Positions 51,404 through 60,414 are shown, counted from the first letter of the stretch. The stretch is DNA of 64,000 bases from CAVTQY01 sp963736975 (GCA_963736975.1 CAVTQY010000003.1:1-64000); one strand, 5' to 3'. Translations and numbers: made by a program. Notes: a model not told the origin generated them from the sequence alone.

Positions 51404-52006
51404 ATGATCGAAGGCGCTCGCCGGCTGCCGTCCCAGCACATCTCGATCCGCGTACCGCGGCATGATTCCGGCTGGTCTGGCCGCATCTGCGCTAACCCCC
51501 CAGGCAACACCCATTGCGTCGCGCTGCCGCGTATCGGCGAGACTCGAGATGACGCTTGGGAGTCGTCTGTCCGGGGAGAATTGTTCGATGCAGAGGGTGG
51601 CCGTCTACCTGCCTGTGCTGCCGAGCGCGGTGCCTTTATGGCGGATTTTGTGTATGAACGCCGTTTTCCGCACCCCTACGCGCATCACGCGCTCTATACG
51701 CATTTCCGTCGAACGACGTACGTTCACGCGCCTCGATCCGCGTCGGCTGTTCCCTTCGCTTGGATGATGAAGGGCGACGACGGCGTGCCTGAAATCGCCA
51801 ACCGCCTAGCGCTCGGCTTCCGTCCTGAGTTGGAACCGGACCTCGGCTTTGAAAGCATCTGGGTTCAGGAACGCCGCAATCAACTTGTCATGCTGGACAC
51901 CTTTTTCGGGGCCATCGAGCCCAAGGTGTCGCTCGTCTTCTTCTACGCCAAGAAACTCCTCTCACCGAGGATCCACGCCGCGTCATCGTCGGCATCGGAC
52001 GGGTGA
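51404..52006 (+). CDS. N-terminal part of a RecD-like helicase gene, split from the main frame
   Basis: 200 residues starting MIEGARRLPSQHISIRVPRH, then DSGWSGRICANPPGNTHC and, later, PEIANRLALGFRPELEPDLG. This is the N-terminal region of large RecD-like helicase proteins. The frame ends in TGA at 52004-52006, overlapping a GTG at 52003. Without one missing A near 51953-51956 it would run straight on as LTEDPRRVIVGIGRVTGIGA in the next frame, giving one protein of about 1250 residues. So either a frameshift or a coupled two-part gene. Confidence 0.7.
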   Translation: MIEGARRLPSQHISIRVPRHDSGWSGRICANPPGNTHCVALPRIGETRDDAWESSVRGELFDAEGGRLPACAAERGAFMADFVYERRFPHPYAHHALYTHFRRTTYVHAPRSASAVPFAWMMKGDDGVPEIANRLALGFRPELEPDLGFESIWVQERRNQLVMLDTFFGAIEPKVSLVFFYAKKLLSPRIHAASSSASDG

Positions 52007-55000
52007 CTGGGATCGGCGCCGCCACGGAATATGCCTATGAGAACGCGACCAAAAGTGCCCTACGTTCTATGGTATGGGAGCGTAACGTGAGCCACTCGAT
52101 CAAGCCCGAGATCGGCGACGGCTTTCTGCTGCCTTACCGCGAACTGTTGGCGCTCGCTGAAAACGATGCCGACTTCGACCTCCAGCCGTTCGTGCTACAC
52201 GCGCCGGACGAGAACTTTGACGCCTTCTCGATGGGCACGGAGCATGTCAGCCAAGATCAAGCCGTAGCTGCGCTACTGTCGGCGGCTGCCGTCGTAGGTC
52301 GCTACGAGGCGCTGCTTCCCGGCGACTGGATCGCTGCGCGACGTTGGATCGACGCAGAACTGAACCAACTCTGGCGACTGCGTGGAGCATATCCGGGACT
52401 CGGTTCAACGCTGAGCGCAATGGGTCTCCCGAACGGCACGCTGCTAGCACACGCCGTCGGCGGTCTGCTGCACGCCGACGGCGGAGAGGATGTTCGCGAT
52501 CCGTGGCCAATTGTTGAATCGGTACTCCATAATCCAAAGCTGCTGCCCTCGGACCTCGCCAGCTCGGTAGGCCCAGTCGCGGCGAGGCTATGGGACAGTT
52601 TGCAGCCTGATCGCCGTGCACTCTTAAAGCTGCTTGCCCGCTTCGAGCTATCCGCCGGTCAAGCACAGCGGTGGTGGGTCCAGGAGGAGCGGGCGGAAGC
52701 TGGGATAGACGTCGACGATACGACAATCCTTGCCAACCCCTACCTCTGTTTCGAGGCAGATCGCGGACGCGTGGACAGCATCCCACTGCCCGTCATAGAC
52801 CGGGGCTTATTCCCTGATCCGCAGGTACTTGCCGCTATCCCAATTCCTGAGCCGTCCGCGTGCGCGGAAGCGATTGACCCGCGCCGAGGCCGGGCGCTGA
52901 TACTCCAGACGCTCGAAAAGGCGGCCGACGAGGGCCACACGCTTCTTCCGCAAGACTGGGTAGTGGAACGCGTGCGGGACGCTGAGGTCTCGCCAGCTTG
53001 CGCGATCACCGGGGATTGGATTGCCGCCTTCAAAGAGAGTTTCGCACCCGAGTTGGAAAGAGCCGAAACCGCAGCCGGGTCGCCGGCTTGGCAGCTCGAT
53101 CGCTACGCAGCCACGCGCGCGCTGATCGGCGCTCGCATCAAACGCCGTCTAGGTGGGGCTCGGCACGCTGGCGAACACGACTGGCGCGGACTTATTGACA
53201 AAGTCCTGGGCGGCCCGGCCAAGAAGGGTGGCGCTACAGAGGAGGCGGCCCGCAAGGAGAAGGCGTCAGCCCTGGAAGAGTTATATCGCTCCCGCGCCTC
53301 GGTGTTGATCGGTCCCGCCGGCACGGGCAAGACCACGCTCCTGCTCGCGCTTCTGTCGCTCGATCAGGTTCGCGAAGGTGGTGTGCTGCTCCTGGCTCCT
53401 ACGGGAAAGGCTCGGGTGCAAATGCAAAAAAAGGCCGGCGACGTGAAGGCGTTCACGCTGGCGCAGTTTCTGCTTGGCCTCGACCGTTACGATACTCAGA
53501 CCGGGGCATATCTCGTTACGAACGCACCCGGCCGTGAGAACGGTTTCGCCACGGTCGTAATCGACGAAGCCTCTATGCTTACAGAGGATCAACTGGCGGC
53601 GACGCTTGATGCGATCGACCCGTCAAGCGTCCAGCGGCTCATCCTCGTGGGCGATCCGCGTCAGCTCCCGCCTATCGGCGCGGGACGGCCGTTCGTTGAC
53701 GCGATCCGACTTCTCCGAGGGCAAGAAGCCAGACCCGTTCGGGGCTTGGCCGAACTCACTGTCGTCCGCCGGCAGGCCGGAGGCTCAGACGATCTCGAGA
53801 CTCCGCGGGACGATGTACTTCTTTCGCGGTGGTTCAGCGGCGAGGCGCCCGACGCCGGCGCGGACGAGGTGTGGGACCGCTTGGCGACGGGCTCGGCGCA
53901 CGGCGTCCGGGCGATCGGCTGGGAAAGCGACGGCGAGTTACAAGCCAAACTCCTGCACGAGCTCACGGTACATGTCCGCGCGAAAGTGGACGCTTCGCTC
54001 AGTGACGAAACTGCATTCGAGGTCAGCCTCGGTGGCTCTGAATGGAATGGCCGTGCCTACTTCAACCAGTCTCGTGAAGATGCCGAGGGGAAGCGACACG
54101 GTGGAGGCGCGGGTGTTGAGGCCTGGCAAATCCTTGCACCAATCCGCCCGGGAGAGACGGGCGTCGATGGGCTGAATCGTTGGATCAAACGGCTGTTCCG
54201 CTCTTCGGTCCGAGGTTGGGCCGAAGCCGAACCCCACTGGTATCGCAAGATTGCCAAACCAATGGGAAGTCAAGCTATTCTCTACGGCGATAAGGTCATC
54301 AATCTCTCCAATGGTCGTCGCTACGACGTCTATCCCGAGATGGAGAAGGCATATCTTGCGAACGGTGAAATCGGACTCGTTGTGGGGCAGTATAAGGGTA
54401 GGAACTGGAGGCCCAGGAGACTGCCATGGAAGCTGGAAGTCGAATTCGCTACCCAGCTCGGATTTAGGTTCGGTTTCGGTGGATCGGACTTCGGCGAAGA
54501 TGGCGATGAGCGCCTGGAACTCGCGTACGCGCTGACGATCCACAAGGCTCAAGGCAGTGAGTTCGGTACCACGTTCGTGGTAGTGCCGAACCCTTGCCGA
54601 CCGCTCTCGCGTGAACTGCTCTACACTGCGCTGACCCGACAGCAGTGCGAGGTCGTTCTGTTCCATCAAGGCAATTTGCGCGACTTGATGAAGCTGTCGG
54701 ACGCAGAGCGCTCAGACACAGCCCGCCGGCTCACGAACCTGTTCACCGAGCCCCGGCTCATTGCTCACGGCGGCACTTTCCTGGAAGAGGGCCTGATTCA
54801 TCGCACCACGCGCGGTGACCTCGTGCGGTCCAAATCAGAGGTGATCATCGCCGACCTACTGGACCGTTTGGGGCTGTCCTACGGCTACGAGCAGCCGTTC
54901 GCCGCCCCTGACGGCTCCGTGCGCTATCCCGACTTCACAATCGACGACGCTGAGACTGGTCGGCGATTACTGATCGAACACCTCGGGATGCTGGATCGCC

Positions 55001-55167
55001 CGGATTATGTTCGTCGCTGGAAGGCGAAGGAAGAGTGGTATCGAAGAGCTGGCGTTCTGCCGATAGCAGAAGGCGAGGCTTCGGTTGGGCTACTGACGAC
55101 GACCGAAGTTGGGGGGTTCGATGCGGCGGCGGTCAAGGCGCAGATCATTGCAGCGCTTGGGCTTTGA
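52003..55167 (+). CDS. Large RecD-like SF1 helicase with C-terminal nuclease-like domain
   Basis: 1054 residues in this frame (about 1250 with the upstream part). The SF1 ATPase has Walker A GPAGTGKTTLLLALLSLD (437 on), DEAS at 521-524, LVGDPRQLPPIG (near 548) and YALTIHKAQGSEFGTTFVVV (motif V/VI region). The last 150 residues, SKSEVIIADLLDRLGLSYGY through RYPDFTIDD and LLIEHLGM, look like a PD-(D/E)XK-type nuclease domain. It is a likely defence or DNA-processing enzyme. It lies beside a toxin-antitoxin pair inside the acpXL locus. Confidence 0.85.
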   Translation: MTGIGAATEYAYENATKSALRSMVWERNVSHSIKPEIGDGFLLPYRELLALAENDADFDLQPFVLHAPDENFDAFSMGTEHVSQDQAVAALLSAAAVVGRYEALLPGDWIAARRWIDAELNQLWRLRGAYPGLGSTLSAMGLPNGTLLAHAVGGLLHADGGEDVRDPWPIVESVLHNPKLLPSDLASSVGPVAARLWDSLQPDRRALLKLLARFELSAGQAQRWWVQEERAEAGIDVDDTTILANPYLCFEADRGRVDSIPLPVIDRGLFPDPQVLAAIPIPEPSACAEAIDPRRGRALILQTLEKAADEGHTLLPQDWVVERVRDAEVSPACAITGDWIAAFKESFAPELERAETAAGSPAWQLDRYAATRALIGARIKRRLGGARHAGEHDWRGLIDKVLGGPAKKGGATEEAARKEKASALEELYRSRASVLIGPAGTGKTTLLLALLSLDQVREGGVLLLAPTGKARVQMQKKAGDVKAFTLAQFLLGLDRYDTQTGAYLVTNAPGRENGFATVVIDEASMLTEDQLAATLDAIDPSSVQRLILVGDPRQLPPIGAGRPFVDAIRLLRGQEARPVRGLAELTVVRRQAGGSDDLETPRDDVLLSRWFSGEAPDAGADEVWDRLATGSAHGVRAIGWESDGELQAKLLHELTVHVRAKVDASLSDETAFEVSLGGSEWNGRAYFNQSREDAEGKRHGGGAGVEAWQILAPIRPGETGVDGLNRWIKRLFRSSVRGWAEAEPHWYRKIAKPMGSQAILYGDKVINLSNGRRYDVYPEMEKAYLANGEIGLVVGQYKGRNWRPRRLPWKLEVEFATQLGFRFGFGGSDFGEDGDERLELAYALTIHKAQGSEFGTTFVVVPNPCRPLSRELLYTALTRQQCEVVLFHQGNLRDLMKLSDAERSDTARRLTNLFTEPRLIAHGGTFLEEGLIHRTTRGDLVRSKSEVIIADLLDRLGLSYGYEQPFAAPDGSVRYPDFTIDDAETGRRLLIEHLGMLDRPDYVRRWKAKEEWYRRAGVLPIAEGEASVGLLTTTEVGGFDAAAVKAQIIAALGL

Positions 55168-55353
55168 ATGACTTATACCCGTAGCATGGTGGAATCCAGC
55201 GGGCTTGGCGTAGACATAGCGCCCATCTTCACCCGATCGCAGCCCGCGAGGCGCGGCGATCGCCTTTGCGGCAATCACCTTGCTCATCACGCGAGCGCCA
55301 CGCCAGGAGGGTGGCGGGTCCAGCCATGCCAACTTCGGTCACGGCGCGCCCCC
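55168..55353. other. Short intergenic region
   Basis: Convergent spacer after the helicase. Nothing recognisable before the repeat at 55362. Confidence 0.4.
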
Positions 55354-56448
55354 TCACCCCTCCCTCTCACCCCGCGAAGGCGGGTGGAGAGGGGGAAATG
55401 TTGCGCTCGCTACGGAGGGGGCAAGGGTTACCAGGAGTTTGCCGAAGACGTTGCGGGCCTCGAGGCGGTCGAGGCCGGTGCGAAATGCGTCGATGTCATA
55501 CACCGTGTCGATGACGGGTCGCACCCCGGATGCGATGCGGTCGAGCGCACGCCGCACCGCCGAAAGCGGCGCCCCGAACGAGCCGATGATGCGATACTGC
55601 TGTTGAAAGAGCTGCATGAGGTTGAGGCTGGCGGTGGGTCCTGAAGTGGCGCCGCACGTTACAAGCCGCCCGCCGCGTCGAAGCGACAACAACGAGCCGT
55701 TCCAGGTGTCGGCGCCGACATGCTCGAACACCACATCAACGCCGCGCTTGGCGGTGAGGCGGCGGACCACTCCCTCAAACCGGTCCTCGCGGTAGTTGAT
55801 GACATGGTCGGCGCCGAGCCCCCTCGCCTGCTCCGCCTTGCCTTCGCTGCCAACCGTGGTGATCACCGTGCAGCCGAGCGATTTCGCGATCTGGATGGCG
55901 ATGCTGCCGATCCCCGACCCGCCGGCATGCACCAGGATGGTTTCGCCGGGCTCGAGTTTCGCGTTGTCGAACAGCATGTGTTCGACGGTGGCGTAGGCGA
56001 CCGCAACACAGGCGGCGTCGTTGTTGCTGACGATACTTGGTACTTTACACGAGAGCCGGGCTGGATGATTGGTGAGTTCCTCGGTGAAGCCGCCGATATG
56101 GAACCCGCGAACGCCCGATGGGTGTTCGCATAAATTGTCCTCGCCGCGGCGGCAGAACCGGCAGGTGCCGCAGACGATCGCCGCATAGGGCACGACGCGG
56201 TCGCCGAGGACGAAGGCGTCCACTCCCTCGCCGACTGCGACGACTTCGCCGACGGCTTCGGCGCCGACGGTCAGGGGGAATTGCCGCTTGGCGAAAGCCA
56301 TGCCGCGGAAGCCCCATACGTCGATGTGGTTGAGCGATACGGTGCGGATGCAAAGTTGCAGCTCGCCCGGTCCAGGCGGCGGTGGCGGCGGAATATCGCG
56401 CAGCGCCAACTCGCGGTCGGCAAGGAGCTGCAGAGCGCGCATTGTCAT
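55354..56448 (-). CDS. MDR alcohol dehydrogenase of the acpXL cluster
   Basis: 364 residues of a zinc-type medium-chain dehydrogenase. N-terminal catalytic region PLTVGAEAVGEVVAVG; structural-zinc cysteines in CGTCRFCRRGEDNLC; Rossmann AGGSGIGSIAIQIAKSLGC; and QQYRIIGSFGAPLSAVRRAL. The acpXL clusters of rhizobia carry such a gene (adh2XL) in the 27-hydroxyoctacosanoate pathway. Its last 18 residues (FPPLHPPSRGEREG) are encoded by the palindromic repeat at 55362, so the family end is probably at about SVASAT. Confidence 0.88.
   Translation of the reverse strand: MTMRALQLLADRELALRDIPPPPPPGPGELQLCIRTVSLNHIDVWGFRGMAFAKRQFPLTVGAEAVGEVVAVGEGVDAFVLGDRVVPYAAIVCGTCRFCRRGEDNLCEHPSGVRGFHIGGFTEELTNHPARLSCKVPSIVSNNDAACVAVAYATVEHMLFDNAKLEPGETILVHAGGSGIGSIAIQIAKSLGCTVITTVGSEGKAEQARGLGADHVINYREDRFEGVVRRLTAKRGVDVVFEHVGADTWNGSLLSLRRGGRLVTCGATSGPTASLNLMQLFQQQYRIIGSFGAPLSAVRRALDRIASGVRPVIDTVYDIDAFRTGLDRLEARNVFGKLLVTLAPSVASATFPPLHPPSRGEREG
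55362..55394. repeat. CCCTCTC palindromic repeat, overlaps the dehydrogenase end
   Basis: CCCTCTCACCCCGC (55362-55375) pairs with GCGGGTGGAGAGGG (up to 55394). The repeat supplies the last codons of the dehydrogenase gene. Confidence 0.65.
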
Positions 56449-56500
56449 GGAGAGCGGGCACCCTCACCCCCCGCGCTAAGCGCGGTCTTGACCAGTGCTG

Positions 56501-57778
56501 TCATTCGGGGGCGGCGCCGATCACGAGACTGACATTCTGGCCGCCGAAGCCGAACGAGTTGGAGAGGGCGTGCCGCACCCGCGCCGGCCGCGCCTTATTG
56601 GGCACGCAGTCCACAGGCAGCGTCGGGTCGGGCATGTCGTAGTTGATGGTGGGCGGCAGCACGCCTTCGCGCAGGCTGAGGATGGTGAACGCCGTCTCGA
56701 TCGCGCCGGCAGCCGACAGCGTATGACCGATCATCGATTTGTTGGACGAGATGGGCAGCGACGACGCCCGCTCGCCGAACACGGTCGAGACGCCGAGCCA
56801 CTCCATTTTGTCGTTCTCCGGCGTGCCCGTGCCGTGCGCGTTGATCGCGCCGATGTCCTCGGGCGTCAGGCCGGCATCGGCGATCGCCTTCCGCATGCAG
56901 GCGATGATCGGGCCGCCATCGGGCGAGGAGCGGGTGCGGTGGAAGGAATCCGCCATCTCGCCGCAGCCCTCGATGACGCCCATGATTGTGGCGCCGCGCG
57001 CCCGTGCGTGCGCGAGGCTTTCCAGCACCAGAGCGGCGGCCCCTTCCGCCATCACGAACCCGTCGCGGTCCTTGCTGAACGGCCGTTCCGCGGCTTCGGG
57101 CGGGTCGTTGCGCGTGGAAAGGGCAGAGAGCAGCGAGAAACGGATCAGCGTCTCCAGGTTCACCGAGGCGTCGGTGCCGACGCAGAGCGCTGCACCGGTC
57201 TCGCCGCGGCGGATCGCCTCCAGCCCGAGCTGGATGGCGGTGGCACCGGACGCGCAGGCGGTCGAGGTGCCGATCGGCGATCCTTTGGTGCCGAAACGGT
57301 CGGCCAGCCGCTCGGCGACCGAGCCGAACAGGAAACGCTGGTAATATCCGGCAAAATCACCCGAGGCCGCGGCGCGGAGCAGATCGGTGTAGGTGGGTTT
57401 CGGGCCCGCCGCGGCGGCGATGGCGAGGCGATGGCGCCATTCCATCTCCACCGGGGCCAGCGCCAGCATGAGCGGCCCAGGGAAAGCGGCCTGGAAATCG
57501 GCGGAGATCCCGGCAACGGCCAGTGCCTCCTCGATGACAAGCTCGGCCATGCGCTCGGCGAGCGCGGGCGACGAGGGGTCGGCGAGCGGCACGAAATCCA
57601 CCGTACCGGCGATCGTGGTGCGCAGCCCGGCGGTGGGAAAGCGTGTGATGCGGCTGATGCCGGACTGGCCCGCGGTCAGGCGGCGCCAGTTCTCGGTCGC
57701 GCCCTGACCGAGCGAGGTCAGAATGCCGAGTCCGGTGACCACCACCAAAGGACGACCCTGGCTGTCCACGTGGTCCAT
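56501..57778 (-). CDS. Beta-ketoacyl-ACP synthase, catalytic (FabF-like, fabF1XL type)
   Basis: 425 residues. The active-site Cys175 is in STACASGA, His315 in NAHGTGT and His352 in SNKSMIGHTLSA, the full KAS II triad. It would elongate the very-long-chain acyl chain on AcpXL. The ATG at 57778 overlaps the upstream gene's stop (TAATG). The next gene on the strand is a synthase-like protein without the active cysteine, so the two may work as a heterodimer. Confidence 0.9.
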   Translation of the reverse strand: MDHVDSQGRPLVVVTGLGILTSLGQGATENWRRLTAGQSGISRITRFPTAGLRTTIAGTVDFVPLADPSSPALAERMAELVIEEALAVAGISADFQAAFPGPLMLALAPVEMEWRHRLAIAAAAGPKPTYTDLLRAAASGDFAGYYQRFLFGSVAERLADRFGTKGSPIGTSTACASGATAIQLGLEAIRRGETGAALCVGTDASVNLETLIRFSLLSALSTRNDPPEAAERPFSKDRDGFVMAEGAAALVLESLAHARARGATIMGVIEGCGEMADSFHRTRSSPDGGPIIACMRKAIADAGLTPEDIGAINAHGTGTPENDKMEWLGVSTVFGERASSLPISSNKSMIGHTLSAAGAIETAFTILSLREGVLPPTINYDMPDPTLPVDCVPNKARPARVRHALSNSFGFGGQNVSLVIGAAPE

Positions 57779-58959
57779 TACGCCTCCGACACCAGCGCCA
57801 GCGCCTCGCCGCGCCAGTGACCCCAACCGCTGACCAGGGCATGCCGGAGCGGTGCGTCCATGGGGGCCTCGACTGTTTCCAGCGGAGTGAACAGGCGTCC
57901 GTCCTGGACGGCGATGGCGGCGAGGGCGACGGCGGCGGGAAAGGACGGCTCGAAGGAATGGCCGAGTGCGGTCGCGACCGCGCGGACCGGTAGGCCGACG
58001 CCGTCCAGGAAGGCGCGTTCCTCCGTCGTGGCGGGCGCGGCACCCGAGGCGGCGGAGATCACCGCCGCGTGCGTCGGGTCGAACAGGCCGCGCATTGCCT
58101 CGAGCTGACGAGCGGCATTGGCGGCGGCATCGCCGGGACGGCGGCGGCAACGGTCGGTGCCGATCGCGGCGACCGCGGCGACTGGTGCGGCACCGCGGGC
58201 CGTCGCATGGGCGCGGCTTTCGATCACCAGGAAGCAGCCGAGCGAGCCCAGGACCATGCCGCCGCCCCGCGCCTGACGCGCCCAGACCGGCGCGAAGGGC
58301 TGCGTCCAGAGGCACCGACCCATTGCGTAATGCAGGAGTATCTCCGGGCGCGCCGCATTGAACGAGCCGCCGACGAGGAACAGTTCGCCCTGTTCGGCGG
58401 CGATGCGCGCGCAGGCGATGCGGACGGCATCGGCACCGGAGGCTTCCTCGCCCATGAAGGTGCGCGAAGAGCCAACCACCCCATGCACGATCGAAATATT
58501 CCCGGCGAGCAGATTGGACAGTTGCGCCAGGAACAAGGTCGGGCGCAGGCCGCCCATCAGGCGGTCGTTCAGCAAGGCTTCGGGGTCGGTAGCGGCGGGG
58601 AGCTCCGCGAGGATCGCCTCGTCCACCGCCGGATCGCGCTCGCCGCCGCCGGCGGCGACGATCATCTCCATCCGCGAGAGCAGCGCGGCGTCGCCCTTCA
58701 CCCCGGCGGCGTCCAGCGCCAGACCCGCCGCATAGGTACCGATCCGCTGCCACGGCTCCATCTGCCGCTGGTCGCCGCGTTTGGGGATCTGCTTGTCGAG
58801 CTCCAGCGCGACGAGCGGGTGGATGGGGAACGGGGCGAAGCCGGTTTCGTCCAGCACGGGCCTCGGCCGGGTCAGGGCGGTACGATGCGCTTCGAGCCCT
58901 TCCCCGAGCGAAGAGACGAGGCCGATCCCGGTGATCAGTGCCTCGCGGTCACGCGGCAT
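57778..58959 (-). CDS. Beta-ketoacyl synthase-like partner lacking the active cysteine (fabF2XL type)
   Basis: 393 residues with the KAS fold (SIVHGVVGSSRTFMG, then SGADAVRIACARIAAEQGEL; C-terminal LGHSFEPSFPAAVALAAIAV). The residue aligned with the catalytic Cys of its neighbour is Glu172 in GEEASGA, so it cannot form an acyl-enzyme. This is like chain-length-factor partners of aromatic polyketide synthases. It may set the length of the long lipid A acyl chain. The ATG at 58959 overlaps the dehydratase end; the longer frame to 59025 is not needed. Confidence 0.85.
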   Translation of the reverse strand: MPRDREALITGIGLVSSLGEGLEAHRTALTRPRPVLDETGFAPFPIHPLVALELDKQIPKRGDQRQMEPWQRIGTYAAGLALDAAGVKGDAALLSRMEMIVAAGGGERDPAVDEAILAELPAATDPEALLNDRLMGGLRPTLFLAQLSNLLAGNISIVHGVVGSSRTFMGEEASGADAVRIACARIAAEQGELFLVGGSFNAARPEILLHYAMGRCLWTQPFAPVWARQARGGGMVLGSLGCFLVIESRAHATARGAAPVAAVAAIGTDRCRRRPGDAAANAARQLEAMRGLFDPTHAAVISAASGAAPATTEERAFLDGVGLPVRAVATALGHSFEPSFPAAVALAAIAVQDGRLFTPLETVEAPMDAPLRHALVSGWGHWRGEALALVSEA

Positions 58960-59422
58960 CGAAGAACGCCTCCGGCACACCGACCCGGCGTGCCGCGTCC
59001 AGCATGCGTGCCCGCAGCGACTCATTCGGGAACGGGACGACGCGATAGGTAATCTCGGCTTCCGCCACTGTCTTTGCGTCCAATTCGAGTTGCCCGGTCA
59101 TCACCGCATAACCGGAACCGTCATGCACCAGGCGCGCCGTCGCCGAGAGATGCGCCCCCGGCTGCACGAAGGCGCGCAGCTTGGCTTCCCGCACCTGGGC
59201 CAGAAAGGCCATCCGGGTGAAACGCTGCATTGCCAGCGCGAGCCAGCCGCCGGTCTGCGCCATGGTCTCGATCATCAGCACGCCCGGCAGAATGGGATAA
59301 TCCGGGAAATGACCTTCGAACACCGGGCTTGCTTCCGGCACCGCGCACTCGGCGCGCACCAGCCCGCCCGCCGGGTCCAGTTCGATGACCCGGTCCACCA
59401 TGCGGAAATATTCGAGCTGCAT
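58949..59422 (-). CDS. 3-hydroxyacyl-ACP dehydratase (FabZ-like, fabXL type)
   Basis: 157 residues with the FabZ active site FEGHFPDYPILPGVLMIE (His38, and Glu52 just after) and MAQTGGWLALAMQRFTRM. It removes water from 3-hydroxyacyl-ACP in the long-chain elongation cycle. It starts 10 bases after the acpXL stop. The sequence is more divergent from house-keeping FabZ, as expected for the XL cluster. Confidence 0.88.
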   Translation of the reverse strand: MQLEYFRMVDRVIELDPAGGLVRAECAVPEASPVFEGHFPDYPILPGVLMIETMAQTGGWLALAMQRFTRMAFLAQVREAKLRAFVQPGAHLSATARLVHDGSGYAVMTGQLELDAKTVAEAEITYRVVPFPNESLRARMLDAARRVGVPEAFFDAA

Positions 59423-59432
59423 GCGGGGGTGG

Positions 59433-59711
59433 TCAGGCCTTCGTCGCCACCAGCGACTCGATGTTCGCGCACAGGTCCTTCATCACGAAGTAGCGGTCCG
59501 AGGAGGTCTTCCCCTCGTTGACGTCCTGCGTCCATTTCTCCAGCGGCATCTTGATGCCGAACGCCTTGTCGATGGCAAAGGCGACGTCGAGGAAATCGAG
59601 GCTGTCGATGCCGAGATCATTGATGGCATGACTGTCCGGCGTGATCTTGTCACGCGGGATGTCGCAGGTCTCGGAAATGATGCCGGCAACAGTATCGAAG
59701 GTGGACGCCAT
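59433..59711 (-). CDS. acpXL: Acyl carrier protein AcpXL
   Basis: 92 residues, longer than AcpP, with the phosphopantetheine serine in LGIDSLDFLDVAFAIDKAFG (Ser37). The extra C-terminal part KWTQDVNEGKTSSDRYFVMK is the AcpXL-specific extension. It carries the very-long-chain acyl chain for lipid A. It heads the run acpXL, dehydratase, KAS-like, KAS and dehydrogenase, all on the minus strand with tiny gaps or overlaps, so a single operon is likely. Confidence 0.93.
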   Translation of the reverse strand: MASTFDTVAGIISETCDIPRDKITPDSHAINDLGIDSLDFLDVAFAIDKAFGIKMPLEKWTQDVNEGKTSSDRYFVMKDLCANIESLVATKA

Positions 59712-59791
59712 GCAGCCCCTCCAGTAAGGGCGGGACTAACACCACAGCGTCCCCCGCGCCGCAAGAGCCGGCGCGGGGCCGTCACAAGGCG

Positions 59792-60100
59792 TTACATCCA
59801 GTGCGCGGGCACCCAGGCCCACCCGGCGGCGGTGTGTTGCCAGAAGCCGGGCTGGAACATGTTGGTGTGGCCGTCACGCGGGACGTACTGGCCAGGTTGC
59901 CAGATATAACCGGTGCCGTTCCAGTCCCAATGGCCCGGCATCCAGAGCAGCGCGGTGCCGGTGACGGGCGGCGGCGGGATCGTCTCAGGTCGCGGCGGAG
60001 GTACCGGCGAATACGGGCCGGCGGTCGTTGTCTCGTTCACGCAGCCCGACAGCAGGCATCCCGCGCTGATCAATGCGGCGGCGATCGTTGCGTATCTCAT
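59792..60100 (-). CDS. YXWGXW-type lipoprotein
   Basis: 102 residues. A lipoprotein signal ending in LLSGC (MRYATIAAALISAGCLLSGC) leads to a Pro-rich linker and Trp-rich repeats: LWMPGHWDWNGTGYIWQPGQ and FWQHTAAGWAWVPAHWM. Such repeats occur in small outer-membrane or periplasmic proteins of unknown function. GGGAGG lies about 11 bases before the ATG at 60100. It is transcribed toward acpXL but separated by 80 bases. Confidence 0.82.
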   Translation of the reverse strand: MRYATIAAALISAGCLLSGCVNETTTAGPYSPVPPPRPETIPPPPVTGTALLWMPGHWDWNGTGYIWQPGQYVPRDGHTNMFQPGFWQHTAAGWAWVPAHWM

Positions 60101-60304
60101 CGCAGCATCATCCTCCCGGCTTGGTTTGCGCAGCCTAGAAATGGCTCGAGTCTTCGGGGGTGTCCATCCCTCGGCCGCGGCTGCCGGATTGTTGCGCTGG
60201 CTGTAAGGCAAGCTCGCGGCGTGCGGGTGTAATCGTCCGGCGCGGAACCCAGATCCCCGACAGGAAGCCGGGTGAGTCGCATATAGCCGGAGCGCAGCGT
60301 TTCC

Positions 60305-60336
60305 CCCTCTCCCCCCGCGCTTGCGGTGGGAGAGGG
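60305..60336. repeat. CCCTCTCC palindromic repeat
   Basis: CCCTCTCCCCCCGC pairs with GCGGTGGGAGAGGG around a short loop; another copy of the dispersed family. Confidence 0.65.
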
Positions 60337-60414
60337 AGGGGTGAGCGGGGACGCCGTAACGATGTTTCGGGCGGTTGGGCGCGCCACCCTCACCCGCCGC
60401 GCTGCGCATGCTGA

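Noticed and set aside
56495..57820. Plus-strand frame opposite the KAS genes
   Set aside because: Antisense of two well-conserved synthase genes.
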